From positions 1-64,000 of the forward strand of contig JAEUQE010000001.1 in the NCBI GenBank assembly GCA_016789785.1: 64,000 nt of DNA, read 5' to 3'. The notes beneath the pieces were generated by a model that was not told where the DNA came from, ran no database searches, and worked only from the letters and a program-made list of their open reading frames with translations. The position numbers and the translations under genes are program-made. Of the stretch, positions 32,533 through 42,058 are shown piece by piece. The stretch comes from Bryobacterales bacterium. GTDB taxonomy: Bacteria; Acidobacteriota; Terriglobia; Bryobacterales; Bryobacteraceae. Each line of letters opens with the position of its first letter. The first letter of the stretch is position 1.

Positions 32533-33984
32533 ATGAAAAAGAAGCGGAAGCATCAACGATCTCATCACAACGAGCCCGGCGAGGTTCGTGCCCCCGAGCC
32601 TGGGCCTTCCGTCTCTCCCGAGGCGGTGATAGCAGCGCCTGCCGCCTTCGACGAGGTGGCCATTTCCGCCGATCTTCTGGAACTCGCCGCCACCGTCGAG
32701 CATCCGCCCCAGACGGAATTCGTTGCTGATCCGCGCTCGCTGGAAGAACCCGACGGCATGGAGGGGCTTCTGGCTGAGTTGCTTGCTGAAGACACCGCGC
32801 CGCAAACGGGTCTGCCTTCACTCGAAGAGCCACCGGCCGATGCGGCTCCGGCGGAACAGCTTGCAGTTCAAACCGGGTCCGCAGCGCCCGAACCCGAGCA
32901 ATTTGTCCAACCAGAGTCACTCGTCGAACAAGAGTCACCCGTGGCGCCAGAGTCACTCGTAGTCCAGCCCTTTGAACCGCTGCAGCCTGAGACCGAATTC
33001 CACGTTCCCGGGGCCGAAGCGGAGACGGCTCACCCTGAGTTTGACACTGCGCCGGTCGAGACTGCCCAAGTGCGAGGCGAGGCGGACGCTGGCCCTCAAG
33101 TCCCCTCCGAGCCGGCCGTCGATCCCGCGCTTGCCGCGGTGGAAGAGGCCCTGCAACAACTTCAGAGCGCCGGTCTGAGTGACCAGGACCTTCTGGAAGG
33201 CCTTCCTACCGACCTGGAATTCGCCGTCGAGGAGCCAACCGAACTGTTGCTTGAATCCATCGGACCTGCGGATGCCGAGGCGGTCCTGGCGGAAGCCGGT
33301 GCCGCAGGCTTGCCGTCCCTGACCGCTACCGATGAGATGTTTGCGGAGATGATGGCCGAGGCCGATACCCTTCTCGGAGAAACACCAGCCGTCGAGGAAG
33401 CGCCTCCGGTACAGGTTGGTCCTCAGCCTCCGCTCGAAGACGTCATTCGCGCGATTGACCGGGAACTCCGCAACGCGCCGGCGTTCAGTCTGGTCAACGA
33501 TGCACCGGCCGTCGCCCACAGGCAGTACAGCCAGTTGGATGACTATGTGGTCTTCAGCCTCTGCGGCGCGGACTACGCGGTGCCGGTTCGTGACATTGCG
33601 GAAATCGGCCGTATCCCGGCGATTTCCCGCATACCGAACCTTCCGGAATTCGTGCGCGGGTTGACCAATCTGCGCGGTGAGGTGGTGCCGGTGCTGAGCC
33701 TGCAGTCACTGCTTGGGATTCACGAAACGCAATCCGGAGGAAAGGGCCGCGTGCTGTTCCTCCAATCGCGGGAAGGAATCGCCGCCACGGCATTGCTTGT
33801 GGATGACGTAAAGGGAATCCAGCGAATTCCCTCCCAACAGCTCGAACAGGTTACCGGGCTGATGGATGACAAGGTTACTTCGGTGCTTCGCGGCGTCCAC
33901 GGCCGCGGCGACCGGTTGCTCAATATTCTCGACCTCGAACAGCTTTTCCAGCTTCAGGAAATCCGCCAGCTCGAGAACAGGTAA
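32533..33984 (+). CDS. CheW-domain protein with long acidic N-terminal region (PilI-like)
   Basis: A 483-aa protein. Only the last 150 residues (about 335-480) form a CheW domain, the scaffold that joins receptor and CheA: YVVFSLCGADYAVPV, IPNLPEFVRGLTNLRGEVVPVLSL and LLVDDVKGI are typical. The first 330 residues are highly acidic (Glu/Asp/Pro/Ala) with short repeated phrases such as EQESPVAPESLV and are probably disordered, which is unusual for a CheW. A basic stretch KKKRKHQRSHH sits at the N-terminus. AGAGGA precedes the ATG. Confidence 0.88.
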   Translation: MKKKRKHQRSHHNEPGEVRAPEPGPSVSPEAVIAAPAAFDEVAISADLLELAATVEHPPQTEFVADPRSLEEPDGMEGLLAELLAEDTAPQTGLPSLEEPPADAAPAEQLAVQTGSAAPEPEQFVQPESLVEQESPVAPESLVVQPFEPLQPETEFHVPGAEAETAHPEFDTAPVETAQVRGEADAGPQVPSEPAVDPALAAVEEALQQLQSAGLSDQDLLEGLPTDLEFAVEEPTELLLESIGPADAEAVLAEAGAAGLPSLTATDEMFAEMMAEADTLLGETPAVEEAPPVQVGPQPPLEDVIRAIDRELRNAPAFSLVNDAPAVAHRQYSQLDDYVVFSLCGADYAVPVRDIAEIGRIPAISRIPNLPEFVRGLTNLRGEVVPVLSLQSLLGIHETQSGGKGRVLFLQSREGIAATALLVDDVKGIQRIPSQQLEQVTGLMDDKVTSVLRGVHGRGDRLLNILDLEQLFQLQEIRQLENR

Positions 33985-34026
33985 AGATTTACGAGTCCGA
34001 TTCAGGAGACATAGGGAGACGGGAAA

Positions 34027-36228
34027 ATGGCGTCCAATTCGTCCAGCTTCTTTTCCAATTTGCCGATCAAACAGAAACTCAGCCTCATCATGGTGGTGGC
34101 GCTGATTCCGATTCTGGTGCTCACTTTCATGCTGCATGGAAGCCGTAGCGACCAAATCGAAAACACCCGAAAAGAGATCGCGGGAGTGGAGTACATCACC
34201 GCTCTTCGCAGTTTGGCCGAGTCCGTACCGCAGCACCGGGCCTTGGTGAATGGCGCGTTGAATGGCGACAATACCATGCGGACCCGTGCCGACCAACTGC
34301 AGCCCTCCATCGACCGCGCAATCGGCGCTCTGGAAGCTGTAGGCACTCTCTATGACGCCCGTTTCGGCACCGCGGACCGCCTCACCCAGCTCAAGCGAAG
34401 CTGGCAGGAAGTCAAGAACGCGTCGCTCAAGGCTACGGTGCGCGAGAGTCTCGAAGCCCACAACCGCCTGATGCACGATGTGCTCGAGTACATTCGTGTC
34501 ATCGGCGAACGCTCCACGCTGGTCTCCGACCCCCATTTGGACGCCTATTATCTGATGGACGCCGCCGTGCAGCAGCTTCCCGTGATTGTGGACCGCGTCA
34601 GCCTGCTCGGCTCCCTGGTGGGCAACGCCTCCATCAAGAAAACTCCGGAAGAACGCGTGCCGGTGCAGATTCTCGCCGAGCAGATCGACGCCATGGTACA
34701 GAATACGCAGCGGAACCTCGGCGTTGCCTTCAGCGAAAACGCCGCCCTGGAGCCGAAAGTCAATGCCGCACTGGCCAACGCCGTGCGCGCGTCGGACACG
34801 TTCCTCAGGCCTCTCAAGGAAGGCAACGTGGAACGCTTCGCGGGTTTGGACCGTTCGGCGGAAGGCGCGAACACCGCGCTGTCGGGCTTCTTCGCTCTTT
34901 ATGACACCGCGCTGCCGAATCTCCGCTCGCTCCTGCAAGCCCGCGTCGACGAAATGGAAGGCGACGCTTCCCGCCGCCTGATCGGCGTCTTCCTGGTTGT
35001 GCTGACCGTCGGTCTCGCGTTCGGTTGGATCAGCTCGCTGATTACCAAGCAGGTTCGCCAGATCAACAATGTATTTACGCAGATCGGCCAGGGCAACTAC
35101 GAAGTGCGCGTGCCCGTCACCAGCAAGGATGAGTTGGGCGCCATGGCAAACTCCATGAACGCCGTGCTCGACGACACCCTGACCCTGATCCAATCCCGCG
35201 AAGAACGCAACCGCATTCAAACCAGCATTCAGAAGCTGCTGGATGACATCAGCGGCGTCGCGGCCGGCGATCTGACCCAGGAAGCCGAAGTCACCGCGGA
35301 AATCACGGGCGCTATCGCCGACTCGTTCAACTACATGATTTCCGAGCTACGCCAGCTTGTCTCGAACGTCAACGTCACTACCTCGCACGTTGGTTCTTCG
35401 GCACGGACCGTGCTCGCGACCGCCGAGAACCTCGCGCAAGGTAGCGTCAGCCAGGCCAGCCAGATCGCCGCGGCGTCCGGATCGATCGAAGCGATGGTGC
35501 GCTCCATTCGCGAAGTATCCACTACCGCCTCCACCGCGGCCAGCGTTGCGGACCAGACCTTCAAACGCGCCAAACAAGGTTCCGAAGCCGTGCAGAAAAC
35601 CATCGAGGGCATGGGTGGCATCCGCAACCAGGTGCAGGAAACCTCGAAGCGCCTCAAAGGTCTCGGTGAACGGTCGCAGGAAATCGGCTCGATCGTGCAG
35701 CTCATTGGTGACATCGCTGACCGTACCTCGATCCTCGCGCTGAACGCCTCCATTCAGGCCGCCATGGCCGGTGAAGCGGGACGCGGATTCGCGGTCGTCG
35801 CGGAAGAAGTGGAACGCCTCGCCGAGCGCGCCGCCGAAGCAACCAAGAAGGTGAACACGCTCATCAAGTCGATCCAGGCCGATACGTCGGAAGCGATCAC
35901 GGCCATGGAAGAAACCACGCGCGAAGTGGTCCAGGGAAGCAACCTCGCCAACGCCGCGGGCCGCACGCTAAGCGAAATCGAATCCGTGTCGGCGGAACTC
36001 TCCAGCCTCATCCGCAGCATCTCTTCGGCATCGGAAGAGCAGGCCATGGGTTCGGAAAACATCTCGCGTTCCATGAGCGAGATCTCGGTCCATACGCAGG
36101 AAACCGCCGAAGGCGCGAAACAGGCGGCGGCTTCCGTCCAGCAGCTCACCGAACTCACCGACGAATTGCGCCGCAGTATGCAGCGCTTCAAGCTCCCCAC
36201 GGAAGAGCCTCATTACGCGATGCGGTAA
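34027..36228 (+). CDS. methyl-accepting chemotaxis protein, PilJ-like
   Basis: A 733-aa membrane receptor. TM1 at about 18-36 and TM2 at about 319-338 enclose a 280-residue helical sensor domain containing [11 protein letters not shown], a phrase common to helical-bundle periplasmic sensors. Two HAMP-like units follow (about 340-395 and 410-460), as in PilJ, then the signalling hairpin (about 480-720) with the tip region [31 protein letters not shown]. The tip should bind CheW and CheA encoded next to it. No CheR/CheB pair is present nearby, so methylation-based adaptation may be missing or encoded elsewhere. GGGAGACGGG precedes the ATG. Confidence 0.93.
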   Translation: MASNSSSFFSNLPIKQKLSLIMVVALIPILVLTFMLHGSRSDQIENTRKEIAGVEYITALRSLAESVPQHRALVNGALNGDNTMRTRADQLQPSIDRAIGALEAVGTLYDARFGTADRLTQLKRSWQEVKNASLKATVRESLEAHNRLMHDVLEYIRVIGERSTLVSDPHLDAYYLMDAAVQQLPVIVDRVSLLGSLVGNASIKKTPEERVPVQILAEQIDAMVQNTQRNLGVAFSENAALEPKVNAALANAVRASDTFLRPLKEGNVERFAGLDRSAEGANTALSGFFALYDTALPNLRSLLQARVDEMEGDASRRLIGVFLVVLTVGLAFGWISSLITKQVRQINNVFTQIGQGNYEVRVPVTSKDELGAMANSMNAVLDDTLTLIQSREERNRIQTSIQKLLDDISGVAAGDLTQEAEVTAEITGAIADSFNYMISELRQLVSNVNVTTSHVGSSARTVLATAENLAQGSVSQASQIAAASGSIEAMVRSIREVSTTASTAASVADQTFKRAKQGSEAVQKTIEGMGGIRNQVQETSKRLKGLGERSQEIGSIVQLIGDIADRTSILALNASIQAAMAGEAGRGFAVVAEEVERLAERAAEATKKVNTLIKSIQADTSEAITAMEETTREVVQGSNLANAAGRTLSEIESVSAELSSLIRSISSASEEQAMGSENISRSMSEISVHTQETAEGAKQAAASVQQLTELTDELRRSMQRFKLPTEEPHYAMR

Positions 36229-36245
36229 TTCCACTTGCTATCACC

Positions 36246-36290
36246 GCGGCCGCCGCACGCTTGCTTCTGGTTGAGGCAAGCGGCGGCCGC
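36246..36290 (+). other. long stem-loop between the MCP and CheA genes
   Basis: GCGGCCGC (36246-36253) and CGCTTGC (36258-36264) pair with GCAAGCG (36276-36282) and GCGGCCGC (36283-36290), leaving a 4-base bulge and an 11-base loop. There is no T-run, so it is not an ordinary terminator. It may act as a processing or stability element that sets receptor and kinase levels separately. Confidence 0.6.
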
Positions 36291-36336
36291 AAGGTCCCGA
36301 ATTTTCGACACCCCGCGTGCAGCGAGGGAGGAGAGC

Positions 36337-39300
36337 ATGATAACGAACCTTGACCCGGAGATCATCGCGGGGTTCGTGAAGGAAGTGGAGAGCTACCTTC
36401 CGAAGCTCCTCGAACGGCTCGAAGTTTTTCGAGCCAATCCGGAGCAAATCGAAGACCTCGAAGAAGCGCACCGGCTCGCCCACTGCATTCGTGGCGCTGG
36501 GGCGACGCTGGGCCTTTATCTTCTCAGCCAGCTTGCCCAGTATCAGGAAGATACACTCGAGCAGTTACTCAACGGGCAGATCCGGTGGAACGACGATGTC
36601 GCGGCCGTGCTTGAGGCCGCCACCGTTGAAACCGGCGCGTTACTGCAGCGCATGGCATCCGGCGAGATTCCGGATCGCGGTGTCATCGAACAGCTCATTC
36701 GTTCCTTCCGGCGTTTGATGGAGCTTCCCGAAACGGGCGACGAGCAGGCCATCGACACGTTCTTCAATCCTCCCGGCGAAGAGGCCGCTTCCTCCGAACC
36801 GGACTTCAGTGAACCTTCGGATGTACCAGCCTTCGGCGACTCTTCCGGCGTGATGCAGACTCTTGATGACGTGCATGCCGACGACGACCTGTGGGCCGCG
36901 TTCTCGGAAGAATCGGCCGAGCACTTCCAGATCCTTGCCGGAGCAATCGAGAAGCTCCTCGAAGGCCCGGATAACGAGACCCTCAAGGCAATTCGCCGTA
37001 GCTTCCATCAATTGAAAGGCGCCTCGGGTGTGGTTGGCCTGCGCAACACCAGCAAGGTCTGTGCCGGTGTCCAGAAGATCCTCGACGCCATCAATGAAGG
37101 CGAATCCGAATACCGTCCTGAATTCCATCCTGTGCTTCAAAGCGCGTTCGAAGTGGTGCTGGAGTCGATCGGCGGACGTGGCACCGGCGCTGGTCTTGTC
37201 GATCGGGCCCATTCGCTCCAGCGCCAGTTCGAGGAAGGAATCGCATTCCTGCCCTCCGCCGGGCCCGCCCCGAACGAGGATTCGAAGGCGCCAGTCTCCG
37301 CGCAGGAGAGTCCATCCCTCGCCAACCTGGTGGACCGCGTGGAAGCCGGTGACGACCTTTGGGAAGCCTTCCAGCAGGAAGCCGAAGAACACCTCAATTC
37401 AATTGGTGAGCAACTGCGAGCCGCCGAGAACGGTACTCCCAGCCAGGAGACCATTCAGGCGATGCGCCGCAGCGTCCACACCCTCAAGGGCGCATGTGGT
37501 GTTGTCGGCATGAGGTTGACGGCTGCCATCGCGCATCGCATGGAAGACATGCTCGATGCGCTCTACGACGGGAGTCTCACCTACTCGCCGGACTTCACGC
37601 CGCTCCTGTTTGCGACTTTCGACCTGTTCAGTGACTCGATGAACTCGCGAGGCTTGCGCGCCGACGCAACGCCCGTCGTTAACGAACTGCTGTCCCGTTA
37701 TCAGAGCGCCATCTCGACGGTTGCCGAAACCGAAGCCCTACAGGAAGCAACGCAGGAGGCACCGCAAGAAGTACCTGCCGTTGCGAATGCTGAAGTGGAG
37801 GTCGAGCCCGCGCTGCCGGTCGTTGATCCCGAAGAACGGCGCGCCGCATTCGCGGAGGCTATCAGCTCCGCCGAAGAAGTCCGAAAGTCCGCACAATTCC
37901 TCCGCGCACCCGTCGAGCGCGTGGACGAACTGGTTCGCCTGGTCAGCGAGCTGATCATTCACCGTTCGCGCTTCGAGCAGTATCTGTCCGCCTACGTTCG
38001 CGAAGTAGACGATCTGCAGCTCAGTATCGAACGTCTCAGCCGCATCTCGCGAAAGCTGCAATCGGACTATGAAGCCGTTTGGCTGCAGGAAGCCAATCGC
38101 CGCGCCTCCTACGTATCGGCGCCCGCGCGCATGGTGGCGGCGGGAGGCAGTGGCCTCTCCGATGATTTCGACACCCTCGAGTTCGACCGCTACACCGAGT
38201 TTCACCTGCTCTCCCGCGACCTTGCCGAAACCACCGGCGACGTCAACAACACGGGGTCGCGGCTGAATGATCTTGTCTCCGATTTCGACGGCTTCCTCAA
38301 CCGCCTGGGCCAGCTCACCGGCGATGTGGAAGAGAAGCTGATGCGCCTCCGCATGCTGCCGCTGCGCCATATCGCCTCGCGCATTCATCGCACGGTTCGC
38401 GTGACCGCGGAACGCCTGGCCAAGCCCATCAACTTCGTCATCGAAGGTGAGGATGCGGAGATCGACAAAACCGCAATCGAGGAGCTGGCGGGACCGCTCG
38501 ATCACATTCTGCGCAACGCGATCGATCACGGAATCGAGTCCGCCGCGGATCGAGTTGCCGCCGGGAAGCCCGAACAGGGAAGCATTGTACTTCGCGCTTA
38601 TCATGAACGCGCGCAGGTGGTGCTGCAGATTCGCGATGACGGGCGCGGGCTTGATCCAGGGAAGTTGAGGCAGAAGGCACTGCGCACCGGCTTGGTTTCA
38701 CAAGAAGAAGCGAAGCACTTGAGCGAGGCCGAACTCTTCAACCTGATCTTCCTCCCCGGATTCTCCACCGCCTCGGAGTTGAGCGACATCTCGGGCCGCG
38801 GCGTCGGACTGGACGTCGTGAAATCGACAGTCAGCAAAATGCGCGGAACGCTGTCGGTCAATTCGGAACTGGGTCAGGGGACCACATTCACCATCCGGCT
38901 CCCGATTACCCAGGCTCTGACGCGCGTGGTCCTGGTCCGGTCAGGCGCCGACACTTTTGCGATTCCGCTTTCCTCCATCCATCAGGTTCTCCGGGTTGAG
39001 CCGGAGCAGATGGAACTGGTCGGCCGGCGCGCGATGCTACGGCTCGGCGCGAAAACCGTGCCGACGATTCACCTGGCCGAAGTTGTCGGCCAGTCGGCGC
39101 AGGAATCCAATCTCACAAAGCTCAAAGCCGTTGTGCTCGCGATCGGCGATCAGCGCCTCGCGCTCATGGTGGACCAGGTGCTGGAAGCGCGCGAAGTGGT
39201 TGTGAAACCCTTGAGCGGATTGCTGGGCCGGGTTTATGGCGTGATCGGCGCCACCCTGATGGGCGATGGCAGCGTGGTGCTCGTAATGAACCCCAACGAC

Positions 39301-39765
39301 ATGCTGCAGCACACGATGGGACAGCATTTCCGTTTGCGGACCACGCGTCCTGCCGCGAAGCAGCCGAGCGACACTTTCGAAGTGCTGGTTGTCGACGATT
39401 CGCCCAGTGTCCGCCGCGTGGTCGCCAGCCTCGTCAAGAACGCCGGTTGGACGCCACATACCGCCAAGGATGGCCTCGACGCGCTCGAAGTCCTGCACTC
39501 CGGAGTGGCGCGCCCCGACGTTGTCCTGCTTGACATCGAGATGCCGCGCATGGACGGCTACGAGTTCACCGCGACCATTCGTTCCATGGCGTTATACCGC
39601 AATACACCGATTGTCATGTTGACGTCGCGTGCCGGTGAGAAGCATCGCAGGAAAGCGATGGAAGTTGGCGCCACCGCCTACATGATCAAGCCCTATCAGG
39701 ATGAAGAACTGCTGACAACCGTGCGCCGCGTAGTTCGTGAGGCGCGACAGGCAGGCAAGCGATGA
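36337..39765 (+). CDS. hybrid CheA with three Hpt domains (PilL/ChpA-like)
   Basis: A 1142-aa chemotaxis kinase. Three Hpt domains carry phosphorylatable His at about 49 (AHCIRGAG), 224 (FHQLKGASG) and 381 (VHTLKGACG). After an acidic linker come the dimerisation domain (about 515-610), the ATPase domain with NAIDHG, DDGRGLD and GRGVGLDVV, a CheW-like regulatory domain (about 870-1000), and a C-terminal receiver (about 1020-1135) with VVDDS and LLDIEMPRMDG. Multi-Hpt hybrid kinases of this form drive type IV pilus motility or surface signalling in ChpA-type systems. I chose ATG 36337 with GGAGGAG upstream; an in-frame extension to 36235 crosses the stem-loop. It overlaps the next gene by 4 bases (ATGA). 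Confidence 0.94.
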   Translation: MITNLDPEIIAGFVKEVESYLPKLLERLEVFRANPEQIEDLEEAHRLAHCIRGAGATLGLYLLSQLAQYQEDTLEQLLNGQIRWNDDVAAVLEAATVETGALLQRMASGEIPDRGVIEQLIRSFRRLMELPETGDEQAIDTFFNPPGEEAASSEPDFSEPSDVPAFGDSSGVMQTLDDVHADDDLWAAFSEESAEHFQILAGAIEKLLEGPDNETLKAIRRSFHQLKGASGVVGLRNTSKVCAGVQKILDAINEGESEYRPEFHPVLQSAFEVVLESIGGRGTGAGLVDRAHSLQRQFEEGIAFLPSAGPAPNEDSKAPVSAQESPSLANLVDRVEAGDDLWEAFQQEAEEHLNSIGEQLRAAENGTPSQETIQAMRRSVHTLKGACGVVGMRLTAAIAHRMEDMLDALYDGSLTYSPDFTPLLFATFDLFSDSMNSRGLRADATPVVNELLSRYQSAISTVAETEALQEATQEAPQEVPAVANAEVEVEPALPVVDPEERRAAFAEAISSAEEVRKSAQFLRAPVERVDELVRLVSELIIHRSRFEQYLSAYVREVDDLQLSIERLSRISRKLQSDYEAVWLQEANRRASYVSAPARMVAAGGSGLSDDFDTLEFDRYTEFHLLSRDLAETTGDVNNTGSRLNDLVSDFDGFLNRLGQLTGDVEEKLMRLRMLPLRHIASRIHRTVRVTAERLAKPINFVIEGEDAEIDKTAIEELAGPLDHILRNAIDHGIESAADRVAAGKPEQGSIVLRAYHERAQVVLQIRDDGRGLDPGKLRQKALRTGLVSQEEAKHLSEAELFNLIFLPGFSTASELSDISGRGVGLDVVKSTVSKMRGTLSVNSELGQGTTFTIRLPITQALTRVVLVRSGADTFAIPLSSIHQVLRVEPEQMELVGRRAMLRLGAKTVPTIHLAEVVGQSAQESNLTKLKAVVLAIGDQRLALMVDQVLEAREVVVKPLSGLLGRVYGVIGATLMGDGSVVLVMNPNDMLQHTMGQHFRLRTTRPAAKQPSDTFEVLVVDDSPSVRRVVASLVKNAGWTPHTAKDGLDALEVLHSGVARPDVVLLDIEMPRMDGYEFTATIRSMALYRNTPIVMLTSRAGEKHRRKAMEVGATAYMIKPYQDEELLTTVRRVVREARQAGKR

Positions 39766-40781
39766 CAAAACCAATTCCCATGACCCGCCGGGTGGTCCGC
39801 TGTTCGGCGGGAATGCACTCCTTCTGTTTCGACTACGAACTGTTGGAAAGCGTCCAGGGTATCGAGAACATGTACCCGAGCCGTGGCGGCGACGGGTCGA
39901 TTGGATGGGTCCGCCGCGGAGAACAAAAGATCCCCGTTTTCCGGCTCACGGATCAGTTGGGAAGCCGTTCCCGCGGTCTGATGAGCCAGGGCATGATCGC
40001 GATCCTGCGCCACGATGAGCACACCTGGGCGCTGTTGGTGGACAAAGTCGGCTCCTCTGTGGAGGTCCCTTACGAGCGCATCTTTCCACTGCCCGCAGTT
40101 ACAGGAAACGGCAACGGCCGCTTTCCATGGGTGGTGGTGGAGGAGCAGGATCTCGACCTTTATCTCGCGCCTGGGCAGTTGGTGCCCGCTGGTGTGTCCG
40201 GAACCGAGGCGGAGCCAATCGCGACTCCTCCAGTGCCATTGGCTTCAAATGTGCGGCCGGCTGTGGAGCGCCTGGCTGCGCAATCCGCCGAGGAGCGCAG
40301 CCAGACGGTGGGCCAGCTCATTACGTTCACCCTGGAACACCGGTTCTCCACTCCAGTGCGCTTCGCACTCAGCGCCGGGCAGGCGCTCGAAATCGTGAGT
40401 AATCTTCCCCTGGTTGCCGTGCCTCAAGCGCCGGACTTCGTGCGCGGGCTGATCAACTGGCGATCACTCCCCGTGCCGGTCGTCGATCTGGCGGCATGGC
40501 TCGGAATGCGGATCTCGAAGGACGGCATCGGACGGCGTCTGATGATCTGCCGCGGAACCATCGGGCGTGGGAAGCGCGACCCCGGGCTGATCGCGATCTC
40601 GCCGGTGGAGGATGTGAGGAAGCTCGACTTGCCGGTCGAGTATCGCAAGTGGCCGGACCCGGTGAACTGGAATCCCTCGCTTGCACTCGGCGTGTATCGC
40701 CATGAGCGGAGCATGCTGGTTATTCCGGATCTGGATGCGATCCTGTCGTTCCAGGGATCGATCTCGGGGCCGGTGAACTGA
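39762..40781 (+). CDS. double CheW-domain protein (ChpC-like position)
   Basis: A 339-aa protein with two CheW-like domains: one at about 8-135 (CFDYELLESVQGIENMYP, KIPVFRLTDQLG) and one at about 185-335 (ITFTLEHRFSTPVRFALSAGQ, APDFVRGLINWRSLPVPVVDLAAWLG). The N-terminal one is less regular. It overlaps the CheA stop by ATGA, so translation is coupled. A second CheW partner in the same operon suggests either two receptor classes or a more complex array. It ends 39 bases from the convergent kinase gene. Confidence 0.85.
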   Translation: MTKPIPMTRRVVRCSAGMHSFCFDYELLESVQGIENMYPSRGGDGSIGWVRRGEQKIPVFRLTDQLGSRSRGLMSQGMIAILRHDEHTWALLVDKVGSSVEVPYERIFPLPAVTGNGNGRFPWVVVEEQDLDLYLAPGQLVPAGVSGTEAEPIATPPVPLASNVRPAVERLAAQSAEERSQTVGQLITFTLEHRFSTPVRFALSAGQALEIVSNLPLVAVPQAPDFVRGLINWRSLPVPVVDLAAWLGMRISKDGIGRRLMICRGTIGRGKRDPGLIAISPVEDVRKLDLPVEYRKWPDPVNWNPSLALGVYRHERSMLVIPDLDAILSFQGSISGPVN

Positions 40782-40820
40782 GCGGCCGGGCCAGGAACGC
40801 ACAAAGCAGTCCCAGGTGTC

Positions 40821-41978
40821 TCAGACTGCCGGCAGGGTCAATGTGAACAGGCAACCCTCGCCTGGGTGGCTTGTCACCGAGAGCCGGCCGTTGTGTGCCC
40901 GGGCGATCTGGTAGCAGATCGGGAGCCCCCACCCCACACCAACCCGCACGCCCTTTGTCGTGAAGCCCGGGTCGAAGATATGCGCGAGATGGTCCTCGGG
41001 AATGCCGCACCCATTGTCACCCACTTCAGCTACCACCTCACCGTTCCCGCTGGTGCTGCGAATCGTAAGCAGGCCCGGCCCGCCCTTCTTCCGGATTGCG
41101 TCGACGGCGTTCAATAGCAGGTTGAGAAACAGGTCGTTGATCTGACGCCGTTCGCACTCGATCTCCGCCGTGTCCTCAAAGGTGGTCACGACGTCGATCC
41201 CTTCCAGTTGGGAGTCGAGCAGGGAGACTGTGCTGGTGATGCACTCGCGGATGCGCAACTTCTGCCGGTCGCTGCGATCGAGTTGAGCGAACTCCTTCAA
41301 TCGCTGTACCACGGAACTGATCCGCTCGCAGGCGATGCGGGGCTGGGCTGCGCTGTCCGCCAGCATCGACGCGAGTTCGGTATTGCCGGGGTCGCCGCCA
41401 ATCCGGTGCGCCAGCCGCTCCACCGTGTCCAGGCTGCTGGCAAGGGCTCCGAGCGGCGAATTGATCTCATGCGCCACGCCTGCTACCAGCCGTCCCAGCG
41501 CCGCCATCTTCTCCGCCTGCACCCGCGCTGCCTGGGCCTCCTTCAACTCTCGGACGGTCTGCTCCAGTTGACGGCAGTAACCGCGGATTTCGCCCGCCAT
41601 TCTGTGCCGCTCCACGGCATTGCGCACCGTGGTTCGCAACACCTCCACTTCGAACGGCTTCGTGAGGAAGTCGTAAGCGCCAGCCCGCAATGCCTCAATC
41701 GCGACTTCTTCCGACCCGTGCGCGGTGAGAAACACCACCAGCGGGGACTCCGCTTCGCGCCCGATCTGCCGCAGCAGCGTGATGCCGTCCATACCAGGCA
41801 TGCTGATATCGGAAACGATCACGTCGGGCTCAAAGACACGGATCTTATCGAGCGCGGCGATACCATCCGCCGCCTCATCGAGCGCATAGCCCTGGCTGGC
41901 GAGGCTGCGCCGGATGCCGTGGCGGGCGGCTTCTTCGTCGTCGATGATCAGAACGCGCGTGAGAGCGGGAGCCTGCAC
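40821..41978 (-). CDS. receiver-histidine kinase protein
   Basis: A 385-aa cytosolic protein with an N-terminal receiver (acceptor D57 in SDISMPGMDG, Lys in LTKPFE), a short coiled coil (about 130-160) and a histidine kinase core: H170 in GVAHEINSPLGAL, N box LNLLLNAVDAI, DNGCGIPE and a GVGWGLPI lid. All boxes are present, so it should be active. Receiver-first kinases are often controlled by an upstream kinase or act in phosphorelays. GTG 41978 is chosen, with GAGGG just upstream; the nearby ATG is out of frame. It is convergent with the chemosensory operon and downstream of the Bat operon. Confidence 0.9.
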   Translation of the reverse strand: MQAPALTRVLIIDDEEAARHGIRRSLASQGYALDEAADGIAALDKIRVFEPDVIVSDISMPGMDGITLLRQIGREAESPLVVFLTAHGSEEVAIEALRAGAYDFLTKPFEVEVLRTTVRNAVERHRMAGEIRGYCRQLEQTVRELKEAQAARVQAEKMAALGRLVAGVAHEINSPLGALASSLDTVERLAHRIGGDPGNTELASMLADSAAQPRIACERISSVVQRLKEFAQLDRSDRQKLRIRECITSTVSLLDSQLEGIDVVTTFEDTAEIECERRQINDLFLNLLLNAVDAIRKKGGPGLLTIRSTSGNGEVVAEVGDNGCGIPEDHLAHIFDPGFTTKGVRVGVGWGLPICYQIARAHNGRLSVTSHPGEGCLFTLTLPAV

Positions 41979-42058
41979 GCCCTCATTATGAACGCACAGG
42001 ATGGGAAAACAAAGTGTGCGAGTTCATTGCTGCGATCGCCGCGAATCAGTTGCTCTCC

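Noticed and set aside
33706..35220. 504-codon minus-strand open frame opposite the CheW and MCP genes
   Set aside because: The plus strand carries clear CheW and MCP domains; the opposite frame shows no motif.
36235..36336. In-frame N-terminal extension of the hybrid CheA
   Set aside because: It translates the intergenic stem-loop; GGAGGAG lies right before the ATG at 36337, where the Hpt domain begins.
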